The position numbers and the translations under genes are program-made. From Variovorax sp. OAS795 (GTDB taxonomy: Bacteria; Pseudomonadota; Gammaproteobacteria; Burkholderiales; Burkholderiaceae_C): 64,000 bases of DNA. The notes under the pieces were generated by a model. It was not told the DNA's origin and did no database searches. It saw only the letters and a program-made list of their open reading frames with translations. Positions within the stretch are counted from its first letter, which is position 1. Every line of letters starts with the position of its first letter. Below are positions 8,960 through 17,695 of the stretch, piece by piece. The stretch is from NCBI RefSeq assembly GCF_040546685.1, contig NZ_JBEPOH010000001.1:558001-622000 (forward strand). The letters are read 5' to 3'.

Positions 8960-8975
8960 GTGAAGCCTGTGTGAA
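8960..8975 (-). promoter_or_regulatory. Putative CreB-binding site (TTCAC-N6-TTCAC)
   Basis: Read on the minus strand, 8975 to 8960 gives TTCAC, six bases, TTCAC, an exact match to the cre/blr-tag bound by phosphorylated CreB in E. coli and BlrA in Aeromonas. A further single TTCAC lies on the plus strand at 8994-8998. The repeat sits between the divergent VIT/VWA gene and creD, a classic member of the Cre regulon, and the window also encodes CreB and CreC. Confidence 0.7.
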
Positions 8976-9058
8976 GTCCATGGGCCGCCGCGCTTCACAC
9001 GGCCTTCCGAAAGGGCGGCGAGCATCGCCGCTTCGTCATTCGAGTGGAGGAAAAAAAC

Positions 9059-10477
9059 ATGTCTCAGTTCATGAAGGCAGTGCAGGGTTCGATGCTGGTC
9101 AAGGTGGCCGGACTGGTAATGCTCACGCTGGTGCTGTGCGGCCCACTGGCCGAGATCAATTCGCTTAACCAAGAGCGCGGCCACAGCCAGCGCGCGGCCG
9201 CCGTAGAACTTGCCGCCACCTATGCGGGTGCCCAGACCGTGGTGGGCCCGCTGCTGCTGGTGCCCTATGTGGAACGCTGGATGGAGCCGCTGCGCGATGC
9301 GCAGGGCAAGGTGATCGGCCAGCAGGCGCGCAGCAAGGACATGGCCCATGCGGTGTTTCCCGACAAGCTGCACATCGAGGGTTCGATGGCGACGCAAGAG
9401 CGCTACCGGGGCATCTTCAAGATTCCGTTCTACACACTCGATGCCACACTGGGCGGCAGCTTCGGCGCCTTCGATCCCAAAAGCGTGGCGCACAGCGAGG
9501 CCGACTCACACATCGAGTTCAAGGCGCCGCTCGTCGTCTTCGCCGTGAGCGACCTGCGCGGGCTCGACGGTTCGCCTGCCATTGCGATGAACGGCGAGGC
9601 GCTGCGCTTCAGGCAGCGCGTGCCCGGCCTCGCCGACGAAGCCTGGCTGGCCGACGGCATCCACGCACCGCTCGCCGGCGCCGCGCTTTCCGCGTGGGAG
9701 GCCAAAGCGCCGCTGCCCTTCGAATTGAAGCTGGGACTGGTCGGCCAGGAGACCCTCTCGATGGTGCCGATCGCGGAGGAAACCACCGCGCACCTGCGTT
9801 CGGCCTGGGCGCATCCGAGTTTCGGCGGCCGCTTCCTCGCGACCGAGCGCGAGGTGACGCCCCAGGGCTTCGATGCGAAATGGCGCGTCTCGGCGCTCGT
9901 GACCTCGGCGCGCGAGCAGGTGAGAGAGGGGCTTTCCGGCAATGCCAAGCAGGCGGCGCAACACCGCCTCGGGGCGCTGCAGACCTTCGACGTCTCGCTC
10001 GCCCAGCCCATCAACGTGTACTCGATGAGCACGCGTGCCGGCAAGTACGGCGCGCTCTTCATCGGCCTGGTGATCATGGCGGCCTTCATGTTCGAGCTGT
10101 TCCGCCGGCAGCGCATGCATCCGGTGCAATACGGGCTCGTGGGCCTGTCGATCGCGCTGTTCTTCCTGCTGCTGCTGGCCTTGTCCGAGAAGCTGGCTTT
10201 CTGGCTCGCCTATGCGGGCGCGGCCTCTGCGAGCGTGCTGCTGCTCGGCATCTACTTCAGCGCCGTGCTGCACAGCTGGCAACGCGGCGCGGGTTTCGGC
10301 GCCTACGTCGCGGTGCTTTATGGCTCGCTCTACGGCCTGCTGGCATCGGAAAGCAACGCGCTGCTGCTCGGTGCCCTGCTGACATTCGGCATGCTGGCGG
10401 TGCTGATGCTCGCCACGCGCAAGGTCGACTGGTATGCGCTCTCGCAGCGTGCCGAGCCGGCGGCGCCCGTCGCATGA
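9059..10477 (+). CDS. creD: CreD-family inner membrane protein
   Basis: 472 residues. An N-terminal helix (12-30) is followed by a large periplasmic domain (about 35-330) and five or six closely packed helices at the C-terminus (about 337-462), the CreD topology. In enterics creD is the most strongly induced gene of the CreBC regulon and affects envelope integrity and colicin E2 tolerance. GTGGAGG lies 8 bases before ATG 9059, preferred over GTG 9044. A CreB-like box sits 84 bases upstream, and creBC are encoded 5-8 kb away rather than directly upstream. The stop overlaps the next start (ATGA). Confidence 0.88.
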   Translation: MSQFMKAVQGSMLVKVAGLVMLTLVLCGPLAEINSLNQERGHSQRAAAVELAATYAGAQTVVGPLLLVPYVERWMEPLRDAQGKVIGQQARSKDMAHAVFPDKLHIEGSMATQERYRGIFKIPFYTLDATLGGSFGAFDPKSVAHSEADSHIEFKAPLVVFAVSDLRGLDGSPAIAMNGEALRFRQRVPGLADEAWLADGIHAPLAGAALSAWEAKAPLPFELKLGLVGQETLSMVPIAEETTAHLRSAWAHPSFGGRFLATEREVTPQGFDAKWRVSALVTSAREQVREGLSGNAKQAAQHRLGALQTFDVSLAQPINVYSMSTRAGKYGALFIGLVIMAAFMFELFRRQRMHPVQYGLVGLSIALFFLLLLALSEKLAFWLAYAGAASASVLLLGIYFSAVLHSWQRGAGFGAYVAVLYGSLYGLLASESNALLLGALLTFGMLAVLMLATRKVDWYALSQRAEPAAPVA

Positions 10478-11766
10478 AGCACCTGCGGTTCGCGCTCGGT
10501 GCCCTGGGCTGGCTGGCCCTGGCGGCGCTGTGCTTCTGGGCCTGGCAGCTGAAGGATCCGCATCTTCGCTTCATGCGCGCATGGGAGTTGCCGATGCTGC
10601 TGGGCGCCCTCGGCGTTTGCACGGCGGTGGCATGGCGCTTTGCGCGCCGCGCGCTGCGTCCGGTCTCGCTGGGCCTGGTGCTCGCGGCGTTGTTCACTGC
10701 GCTGGGCCACGAGGCCGCGAGCCTGCGGCACCGCGCCGAAGTGTCGGCCGCGTCCGGGCCCACCGCACAGCTGATCGGATCGCATTTTGTCGTCGGCTAT
10801 GACGACGCGAAGGACCTGCGCGAACTCGCACGCAAGGGATTGATCGGCGGCGTCTTCATTGGCGGACGCAACGTCAAAGGCCGTACCGCCGCTGCACTTC
10901 GCGAAGAGATCGATGGCTTGCAGGCGCTGCGCCGCGAGGCCGGCCTGCCGCCCCTCATCGTCGCCACCGACCAGGAAGGCGGCGCCGTGTCGCGCCTTTC
11001 GCCGCTGATCGAACACCAGCCGGGCCTCGCCACGCTGCTCGATGCCGACGTGCCCGAAGCCGAGATCGCGCAGCGTGCCCATGCCTACGGTGCGCAGCAG
11101 GGCAGGTCGCTTGCGGCACTGGGCATCACGCTCAACTTCAGTCCCGTGGTCGACTTGCGCACCGGCCGCGCGCCCGGCCGCTGGGACTTTCACACCCGCA
11201 TCGACGAACGCGCGATCTCGGCCGACCCCACGCTCACTGCGCGGGTGGCGCTCGCCTACGAGCAAGGCCTCGAATCCGCTGGCGTGCGCGGCACCCTGAA
11301 GCACTTTCCCGGCCTGGCCGGCGTGACCGAGGACACGCACCATTTCGCCGCCGTGCTGCAGACGCCGGTCGCTCGACTTGCAACACATGACTGGAAGCCG
11401 TTTCAAGACGTGTCGAAAAACTCCGGTGCGGCGATCATGCTCGGCCATGTGACCGTGCCGGAGATCGATCCCGACTTTCCGGCCTCTTTCTCGCGCAAAA
11501 TCGTGCAGCAGCTGATTCGCGGCGAGTGGGGCTACCAGGGCCTGCTCGTCACCGACGATCTGACGATGGGCGCGGCCTACAACCGCGGGCTCTGCGACGC
11601 CACGGTCCGCGCCCTCGATGCCGGCGTGGACCTGCTGTTGATCGCCTTCGACCACGACAAGTATTTCGACGCCATGCATTGCGCGCAGCAGGCCGCGCAG
11701 CGCGGCGCACTCGACCTGCCGATGCTGGAACGCAGCAGCGCCCGCCGGCTCCAATCCTTTCGCTAG
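10474..11766 (+). CDS. Membrane-anchored glycoside hydrolase family 3, NagZ-like beta-N-acetylhexosaminidase
   Basis: 430 residues. Three hydrophobic helices (about 5-24, 38-56, 63-78) precede a GH3 domain (about 95-425). It contains VATDQEGGAVSRL (164-175), KHFPG (276-280) with the downstream Asp287 and His289 of the NagZ loop, and LVTDDLTMGA with the nucleophile Asp (361/362). NagZ removes GlcNAc from muropeptides and normally works in the cytoplasm. Here the anchor and the altered loop (KHFPG-LAG-VTEDTH instead of KHFPGHGxxxxDSH) set it apart. It overlaps creD by 4 bases and is followed 12 bases later by PBP1A, so it fits an envelope operon. Confidence 0.8.
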   Translation: MKHLRFALGALGWLALAALCFWAWQLKDPHLRFMRAWELPMLLGALGVCTAVAWRFARRALRPVSLGLVLAALFTALGHEAASLRHRAEVSAASGPTAQLIGSHFVVGYDDAKDLRELARKGLIGGVFIGGRNVKGRTAAALREEIDGLQALRREAGLPPLIVATDQEGGAVSRLSPLIEHQPGLATLLDADVPEAEIAQRAHAYGAQQGRSLAALGITLNFSPVVDLRTGRAPGRWDFHTRIDERAISADPTLTARVALAYEQGLESAGVRGTLKHFPGLAGVTEDTHHFAAVLQTPVARLATHDWKPFQDVSKNSGAAIMLGHVTVPEIDPDFPASFSRKIVQQLIRGEWGYQGLLVTDDLTMGAAYNRGLCDATVRALDAGVDLLLIAFDHDKYFDAMHCAQQAAQRGALDLPMLERSSARRLQSFR

Positions 11767-11778
11767 CCACCTTTTCTC

Positions 11779-14184
11779 ATGTTCAAACGCCCACGCTCCC
11801 TCCAACCCGACGACGGCGCCGCGCCGGACGACGAACGCAACCGCCGATGGAAACGCGCCGCACGATGGGCCGCCATTGCGGCGGGCTCGGGCGCGCTCGT
11901 GGTGCTGGTCGCAGCCCTTGTCACGGTAGCCGTGATCTATCCGAAACTGCCCGACATCTCCGAGCTGGCCGACTACCGGCCCAAGCTGCCGCTGCGCGTG
12001 TATTCGGTCGAAGGCACGCTGATCGGCGAGTTCGGCGAGGAGCGCCGCACGCTGACGCCCTTTGCCAACATTCCCAAGGTCATGAAGGACGCCGTGCTGG
12101 CGGTGGAAGACGCTCGCTTCTATGACCATGGCGGTGTGGACTACAAGGGCTTCGTGCGCGCCGCGGTGGCCAGCATGAAGGGCGGCCGCAAGCAGGGCGC
12201 ATCGACCATCACCATGCAGGTGGCGCGCAATGTGTACCTGAGTTCGGAGCGCACGCTGAGCCGCAAGACCTATGAAATATTGCTGGCGCTGCGGCTGGAG
12301 CGGCAGCTCAGCAAGGACCAGATCCTCGAGATCTACCTGAACCAGATCTACCTGGGCAACCGCGCCTATGGCTTTGCTGCGGCCTCCGAGGCCTACTTCG
12401 GCAAGCCGCTGCAGAACATCACCACGGCCGAGGCCGCGATGCTCGCGGGCCTGCCGAAGGCACCTGGCGCCAACAACCCGGTGGCCAACCCGCGCCGCGC
12501 GCGTGCGCGCCAGCTCTATGTGATCGATCGCATGCAGGAAACCGGCTTCATCACCGCCGAGCAGGCGGCCGAGGCCAAGAAGGAAGAGCTCCACCTGCGC
12601 GATGCGGCCGATCCGGACCGCCTGCATGCCGAGTACGTGGCCGAAACCGTGCGCCAGATGATGTACGCGCAACACGGCGACAGCATCTACACCAGCGGCA
12701 TGAAGGTCTACACCTCGCTCGTCGCGGCCGACCAGGCGGCAGCCTACAGGTCGCTTCGCAAGGGCATCATGGACTACGAGCGGCGCCAGCCCTATCGCGG
12801 TCCCGAGCGCTTCATCGACCTGCCCGACGATCCCAAGGAAGCCGACGAGGCCGTGGACGATGCGCTGGCCGAACACCCGGACAACGGCGACGTGATGGCG
12901 GCCGTGGTGCTCGATGCCAACAGCAAGGAGATCAACGCGGTGCGCGCGAACGGCGAAGCCGTGGAGATCAGCGGCGAGGGCCTCCGGCCCGCACAGTCGG
13001 GCCTCGCGGCCAAGGCGCCGCCCAACATCAAGATCCGCCGCGGCGCGGTGATCCGCGTGGCAAGGACGCCGAAGAACACCTGGGAAATCACGCAGCTGCC
13101 CGAGGTCGAGGGCGCGTTCATCAGCATGGACCCGCGCACCGGTGCCATCAAGGCGCTGGTGGGCGGCTTCGACTTCGGCAAGAACAAGTTCAACCACGTC
13201 ACGCAGGCCTGGCGCCAGCCGGGTTCAAGCTTCAAGCCCTTCATCTATTCGGCCGCGCTGGAGAAGGGCTTCACGCCGGCCACCATCGTGAACGATGCGC
13301 CGCTGCACTTCGAGGCCGGCACCGCGGGCGGCCAGCCCTGGGAACCGAAGAACTTCGATGGCGGCTTCGAAGGACCGATGCCGCTGCGCACCGCCCTGAT
13401 GAAGTCGAAGAACCTGGTGACGGTGCGCGTGCTGCAGTCCATCGGGGCCCCGTATGCGCAAGACTGGATCACCCGGTTCGGCTTCGACAAGGACAAGCAT
13501 CCGGCCTACCTGCCGATGGCCCTGGGCGCGGGTTCGGTCACGCCGATGCAGATGGCCACCGCCTATTCGGTGTTTGCCAACGGCGGCTACAAGGTCAATC
13601 CGTACCTCGTCACGCGCGTGACCGACCTGCGCGACAAGGTGCTGCTCGAAACCGATCCGCCAGTGCTGGACGAAAGCCACCGCGCGATTCCCCAGCGCAA
13701 TGCCTTCATCATGGATTCGCTGCTGCAGAGCGTGGTGAAGGGCGGCACCGCGGCGCGCGCCTACCAGGCGCTCAAGCGGGACGACCTGTTCGGCAAGACC
13801 GGCACCACCAACGATTCGTTCGACACCTGGTTCGCGGGCTTCCAGCCCACCAACGTGGGCATCGCATGGATCGGCTACGACACGCCGCGGCAACTGGGCG
13901 TGCGCGGCGAAACCGGCGGCAGCCTGAGCCTGCCGATCTGGATCGGCTACATGCAATCCGCGCTCAAGGGCGTGCCGGTGAGCAAGATCCCGGAACCGCC
14001 GGGCGTGGCCAACATCGACGGCGAGTGGTACTTCGACGACTTCACGCCGGGCCGCGGCGTGGCGAGCCTGGGCATCGAGAACGCCGAAGCACCGGCGCCG
14101 CCGGCCGAAGAGCTCTCGGGCGTGCCGCTGGGCCCGCCGCCACCGCCCGAAGAGCGCAATCGCATCCTCGAATTCTTCCGCTAG
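11779..14184 (+). CDS. mrcA: Penicillin-binding protein 1A, bifunctional transglycosylase/transpeptidase
   Basis: 801 residues. A cytoplasmic tail, a membrane helix (about 28-53), then GT51 (EDARFYDHGG with Glu110; GASTITMQVARN), an inserted OB-like region (about 310-430) and a transpeptidase domain with SSFK (Ser483), SKN and KTGT (Lys673). It polymerises and crosslinks peptidoglycan at the inner membrane. Length and motif order are typical of betaproteobacterial PBP1A. The C-terminus is Pro-rich (GPPPPPEERNR). It lies in the creD-nagZ-like transcription unit. Confidence 0.93.
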   Translation: MFKRPRSLQPDDGAAPDDERNRRWKRAARWAAIAAGSGALVVLVAALVTVAVIYPKLPDISELADYRPKLPLRVYSVEGTLIGEFGEERRTLTPFANIPKVMKDAVLAVEDARFYDHGGVDYKGFVRAAVASMKGGRKQGASTITMQVARNVYLSSERTLSRKTYEILLALRLERQLSKDQILEIYLNQIYLGNRAYGFAAASEAYFGKPLQNITTAEAAMLAGLPKAPGANNPVANPRRARARQLYVIDRMQETGFITAEQAAEAKKEELHLRDAADPDRLHAEYVAETVRQMMYAQHGDSIYTSGMKVYTSLVAADQAAAYRSLRKGIMDYERRQPYRGPERFIDLPDDPKEADEAVDDALAEHPDNGDVMAAVVLDANSKEINAVRANGEAVEISGEGLRPAQSGLAAKAPPNIKIRRGAVIRVARTPKNTWEITQLPEVEGAFISMDPRTGAIKALVGGFDFGKNKFNHVTQAWRQPGSSFKPFIYSAALEKGFTPATIVNDAPLHFEAGTAGGQPWEPKNFDGGFEGPMPLRTALMKSKNLVTVRVLQSIGAPYAQDWITRFGFDKDKHPAYLPMALGAGSVTPMQMATAYSVFANGGYKVNPYLVTRVTDLRDKVLLETDPPVLDESHRAIPQRNAFIMDSLLQSVVKGGTAARAYQALKRDDLFGKTGTTNDSFDTWFAGFQPTNVGIAWIGYDTPRQLGVRGETGGSLSLPIWIGYMQSALKGVPVSKIPEPPGVANIDGEWYFDDFTPGRGVASLGIENAEAPAPPAEELSGVPLGPPPPPEERNRILEFFR

Positions 14185-14287
14185 GACACCGCCAGGACAA
14201 CGCCAGGACAGGAGGAAAGCCGAAGGAGGGCGCGGGTGCCTACACTCGGTGCTGCCCCGCCTTCATCTTTCCTCCCCCCCGGCCCCC

Positions 14288-14893
14288 ATGGAAATTCTCA
14301 CCCTGGTGGCGCTGATCGCCATCGGCGCCTACATCCTCAAGTCGCGCGACCAGCGCCAGCGCATCACGTTGCTCGGCACCCACCTGGGCAAGTACCAGAT
14401 CGAAAACCTCATGGAGACCCTCACCCAGGGCTACCTGCGCTGCCTGGGCGAGGACGATGCGGCGCGGCGCCAGCAGATCTGGAGCCTGCTCGACTCCACG
14501 GAGGAAAAGCTCTCGGCCCAGTTCGACAGCTTTGCCGCCGACTTCGCACGCGTCGACGCTGCGGCTGCGCGCGTCAGCAAGCTGCCGCTGGCCCTTCCCT
14601 ATGCGCACAGGCTCTTTCCGGCCGCCACCTTCGATCTTCGCCAGGCCCTCGCCATCCATGCGCGCGGCATCGCCGAGGTGATGCGCAACGAATCGGGCCG
14701 CACGCCCAAGGCCAAGGCGTTCACGATGTCGGCCGAGCTGTTCCTGATGCAACACACCTGCCATTGGTTCTGCAAGTCGAAGACCGTGGCGTCGGCGCGC
14801 ATGCTGGCGCGGCACAAGACCTCGTACGAGCAATTGCTGGAAGCCGTGAGCCCCCAGACGCGCAGGGCGTACAGCGCATTGACGGGTCAATGA
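14288..14893 (+). CDS. Hypothetical membrane-anchored protein
   Basis: 201 residues. The first 15 residues (MEILTLVALIAIGAY) form one membrane helix; the rest is mostly helical and soluble, with His and Cys near the end (QHTCHWFCKSK). I do not recognise a family. ATG 14288 is chosen because the hydrophobic anchor begins there; an upstream ATG at 14249 lacks support. It converges with creC, whose stop is 6 bases away. Confidence 0.6.
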   Translation: MEILTLVALIAIGAYILKSRDQRQRITLLGTHLGKYQIENLMETLTQGYLRCLGEDDAARRQQIWSLLDSTEEKLSAQFDSFAADFARVDAAAARVSKLPLALPYAHRLFPAATFDLRQALAIHARGIAEVMRNESGRTPKAKAFTMSAELFLMQHTCHWFCKSKTVASARMLARHKTSYEQLLEAVSPQTRRAYSALTGQ

Positions 14894-14899
14894 TTTTCG

Positions 14900-16345
14900 T
14901 CAGTGATGCGACGAGGGCAGCAGCGGCAGCGTGAGCGTGGCCACCGCGCCGCCGCGCACCGCATTGCCCAGTTCGATGCGTCCGCGGTGCAGCGCGGCGA
15001 TCTCCTTCACGAAGGCCAGCCCGAGGCCGGTGCTCTTCTTCTGGCTGTGCGGCCGCGCCAGCGAGTAGAACTTCTGGAAGACTTTTTCCTGTGCGTAGTC
15101 CGGAATGCCCGGACCGCGGTCGCGCACGGTCACGCGCGCGAGCTTGGAGGTGGTTTCCAGCGTCAGCAGCACTTCGCTGCCCGGCGGTGAAAAATCGATG
15201 GCGTTGTCCAGCAGGTTGCTGATGGCACGGCGCAGCAGGAACGGATCGCCTTCGGTGCTGGCGTCGGCGCGGATGTTCACTTTCACGCCGATGTCGCGCT
15301 TGGCGGCCGCAGGCTGCGCGCTCAGCGCGACGTCCTCGATCAGCGAAGCCAGCGCCACCGGCTCGGTGCGGTCGAGCCCGCGCCGGGTTTCGAGCGCGGT
15401 GAGCTCCATCATGCGGTCGACGATCTCCTGGATGCGCTGCGTCTCGCGCTCGATGTTCTTGAGGAAGCGTTCGCGCTCCGCATGCGGCATTGCCGGTTCC
15501 TGCAGCAGTTCGGCCGCGCCGCGGATCGCGGACAACGGGCTTTTGACTTCGTGCGTGAAGGTCTGCACGTAGTCGGCCACGTAGTTGCGTCCGGTGAGCG
15601 CATCGCGCATCTCGCTGAAACCGGTGCGCACCGCATCGACCGCGCGACGCGCCATGCGCGAGACGCTCAGCGTGCGCTGTGCGCGCACCCACGTCCAGTA
15701 GTCCGAGATCAGTCCGAACGGACGCACCAGCCACACCGAGACGATCACCGCCAGCAGCAGCAGCGCGAGCCCCGAACCCACGCCCACCCACAGCGTGCGG
15801 GCGCGCGCGTCTTCCACGAACTGGCCGAAGCTCTGCACCGGCTTGCCGACGCTGACCATGCCGACGATCTCGTTGTTCCAGCGGATCGGCGCGCCCACGT
15901 ACATCACCGAGGTGCGCGGGTCGCCGTCCACGTCGCGCGAGGTGCGTGCGCCATACAGGCCCGCAAGCGTGCGGTTCACATCGCTCCACTGCGAATAATC
16001 CTCGCCCAGGTGCCTGCCGAGCGAGTCGAACACCACGCGTCCGGTGCGGTCGGTCACGTACACGCGCAGCTCGACGCGGTTCTTGTGCAGGTTGTAGATC
16101 TGGGCCGAGAACTCGCGCGCATAGACCGTGCGGAACAAGGGGTCGAGCCGTGCGGTGGTGATGGCGCCTGCGATCACGTCCTGCTCGACCAGGCTGGCAA
16201 TGAGCTGCGAGGTCTCGACCAGCGATTCCTCGGCCGACTCGCGGTAGCGCGGATCGATGTCGGACACCACGCGGTACAGCAGGAACGCGATGCCCGCCGT
16301 GTAGATCAGCAGGATGCCGATGAAGATCCGCGTACGGCGACTCAC
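14900..16345 (-). CDS. creC: Two-component sensor histidine kinase CreC
   Basis: 481 residues. Two membrane helices (9-26, 186-206) enclose a periplasmic sensor of about 160 residues. The kinase core has the H-box FTHEVKSPLSAIRG (His265), N-box LLDNAIDFS (Asn381), G1 DRGPGIPD and G2 TGLGLAF. THEVKSPL is the typical CreC H-box. It autophosphorylates and passes phosphate to CreB. Its ATG overlaps the creB stop (ATGA). A link to envelope stress is inferred from creD and penicillin-binding protein genes nearby. Confidence 0.87.
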   Translation of the reverse strand: MSRRTRIFIGILLIYTAGIAFLLYRVVSDIDPRYRESAEESLVETSQLIASLVEQDVIAGAITTARLDPLFRTVYAREFSAQIYNLHKNRVELRVYVTDRTGRVVFDSLGRHLGEDYSQWSDVNRTLAGLYGARTSRDVDGDPRTSVMYVGAPIRWNNEIVGMVSVGKPVQSFGQFVEDARARTLWVGVGSGLALLLLAVIVSVWLVRPFGLISDYWTWVRAQRTLSVSRMARRAVDAVRTGFSEMRDALTGRNYVADYVQTFTHEVKSPLSAIRGAAELLQEPAMPHAERERFLKNIERETQRIQEIVDRMMELTALETRRGLDRTEPVALASLIEDVALSAQPAAAKRDIGVKVNIRADASTEGDPFLLRRAISNLLDNAIDFSPPGSEVLLTLETTSKLARVTVRDRGPGIPDYAQEKVFQKFYSLARPHSQKKSTGLGLAFVKEIAALHRGRIELGNAVRGGAVATLTLPLLPSSHH

Positions 16346-17127
16346 GGCGCGCTGGCCGGCAGTTCTTCGTTCAAGGCGTAGCCGGTGCCGCGCAGCGTGC
16401 GGATCGGCTCCACGTCGGGCGCCACCGCCTTGAGCTTGGCGCGCAGGGTCTTCACATGCGCATCGACCGTGCGGTCGAAGCTGTCGCTCGCATCGTCCCA
16501 GACCAGCTGCAGCAGTTCGTCGCGCGTGAAGACGCGGCCGGGGCGCTGCACCAGCAGCCGCAGCAGGCCGTACTCGTAGCGCGAGAGTTCGAGCAGGCGC
16601 CCGTAGTAGCGGATCTGCATGCGTTCGTTGTCCAGCGCAAACGGCATTGCGGGGGGCTGAGGGCTCGCTGGGGCCGCCGCGCCCGGATTTTGAGGGGGTA
16701 CCCCGCTGCCAGGCCCTGCACCCCCTCCAGGCGCCCCTCGCGCGCTGCGCCGCAGGATGGTGCGCACGCGCGCCACCAGTTCACGCGGCGAAAAGGGCTT
16801 GGCGATGTAGTCGTCGGCACCGAGCTCCAGCCCCACCACCCGGTCGATCTCGTCGCTTCTCGCGGTGAGAAACAGCATCGGTACCTCGACGCCGCCCTGC
16901 GCCTGGTTCAGCGCGCGCAGGCGCTTGAACAGCTCGAAGCCGTTGAGGTCGGGCAGGCCCACGTCCAGGATGGCCAGCGCCGGGGGCTCCTGTGCGAACT
17001 GCGCGATGGCTTCCTCGGCGGTCGCGCACCAGACCGGCGCGAAGCCGTCGCTCTTCAGCACGTACTGGAGCGTGTCGGCAATGCCCGATTCGTCTTCGGC
17101 GATCAGGATCCGGGGTTTGAAACTCAT
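16342..17127 (-). CDS. creB: OmpR-family response regulator CreB
   Basis: 261 residues. The receiver domain (1-125) has the acidic pocket EDE (11-13), phosphoacceptor Asp55, Thr88 and Lys110. The C-terminal winged helix (about 165-252) ends with TVDAHVKTLRAKLK and IRTLRGTGYALNE. Between them is an unusually long Gly/Pro/Ala linker (about 129-162), which explains why the protein is some 30 residues longer than E. coli CreB (229). Upstream lies the gene-free region with DnaA boxes. Its likely targets include the TTCAC repeat before creD. Confidence 0.87.
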   Translation of the reverse strand: MSFKPRILIAEDESGIADTLQYVLKSDGFAPVWCATAEEAIAQFAQEPPALAILDVGLPDLNGFELFKRLRALNQAQGGVEVPMLFLTARSDEIDRVVGLELGADDYIAKPFSPRELVARVRTILRRSARGAPGGGAGPGSGVPPQNPGAAAPASPQPPAMPFALDNERMQIRYYGRLLELSRYEYGLLRLLVQRPGRVFTRDELLQLVWDDASDSFDRTVDAHVKTLRAKLKAVAPDVEPIRTLRGTGYALNEELPASAP

Positions 17128-17235
17128 CCCCGGATGTTAGCGAGGGGACGCCGCGCGGCCAGGCCGGTTCCGGGCCCGTGGCGCCACGAACACGGGCGCG
17201 GCCTTTCGCGGCTTTTTTTCGAGCGCGGCGCTGCG

Positions 17236-17286
17236 TTCCTATCTTCTTCTTATTCTTCTTATTCAAATTAGTAGTAGTAGATAAGG
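17236..17286 (+). other. AT-rich tract with DnaA-trio-like TAG repeats
   Basis: From 17236 the sequence turns abruptly AT-rich, with repeated TTCTTCTTA units, then AAAT and four consecutive TAG triplets (17269-17280) followed by ATAAGG. A GC-rich spacer and a DnaA-box-like TGTGGACAG (17299-17307) follow. Tandem TAG triplets beside a DnaA box are the DnaA-trio element that DnaA engages on single-stranded DNA during origin opening. Confidence 0.55.
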
Positions 17287-17417
17287 GCGGCACCTTTCTG
17301 TGGACAGGGCTCTTTTTTCCTTGTGTGACAGTCACTTGTCATGCCTCTGTCACTGTGCGCAGCTGCGCTTCCGAGCTGTCGCGCCAAAAGGGACAACATC
17401 GGCCGGCGGCTCCGCCC

Positions 17418-17426
17418 TGTGGATAA
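17418..17426 (-). promoter_or_regulatory. DnaA box
   Basis: TGTGGATAA on the plus strand is a perfect TTATCCACA DnaA box on the minus strand. Confidence 0.65.
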
Positions 17427-17594
17427 CCCCTTGCTTGTGCCGGAACTCTCCCCAGAGTTGTCCTTTGACAGGGTCCCGGAATTCTGCGAAAGGCGTTTTC
17501 CGGCGCGAGTAATTCATCGCCTCATATTTGGGCAGACTGTAGTTTTGCCTTTGAAATCAAGGGCTTGGAGTCCTCCTACATGGAAGTCCGGGTG

Positions 17595-17603
17595 TTATCC
17601 ACA
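17595..17603 (+). promoter_or_regulatory. DnaA box
   Basis: TTATCCACA on the plus strand is a perfect DnaA box, 168 bases from the first and inverted relative to it. Confidence 0.65.
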
Positions 17604-17695
17604 GAGTTGCCCAAGCTTTGTGGGGAGAACCGCCGGCGGAACCTTCGCGCGCGATCCCGAACGAACTTTGTCCTTCAATCTCCGGAAACTCGAAC

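Larger units (their letters stand above)
17128..17695. other. Origin-like gene-free region
   Basis: This 568-bp stretch between divergent creB and the TerB-like gene has no convincing gene. It combines a pyrimidine/AT-rich tract, tandem TAG trinucleotides, a near-match DnaA box (17299-17307) and two perfect DnaA boxes (17418-17426 and 17595-17603, in opposite orientation). This order matches the basal unwinding system described for bacterial oriC. ParA/ParB and two parS sites lie 18-23 kb to the right. Whether it is the chromosomal origin or only a DnaA-binding promoter region cannot be settled from this window. Confidence 0.55.

Noticed and set aside
6446..8974. An 842-codon plus-strand frame opposite the exosortase target gene
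   Set aside because: Antisense shadow of the VIT/VWA gene; His/Arg-rich composition with no motif.
10330..13197. A 955-codon open frame on the minus strand opposite the NagZ-like and PBP1A genes
   Set aside because: It is a GC-rich antisense shadow; both plus-strand proteins have full catalytic motifs, while this frame has no recognisable domain.
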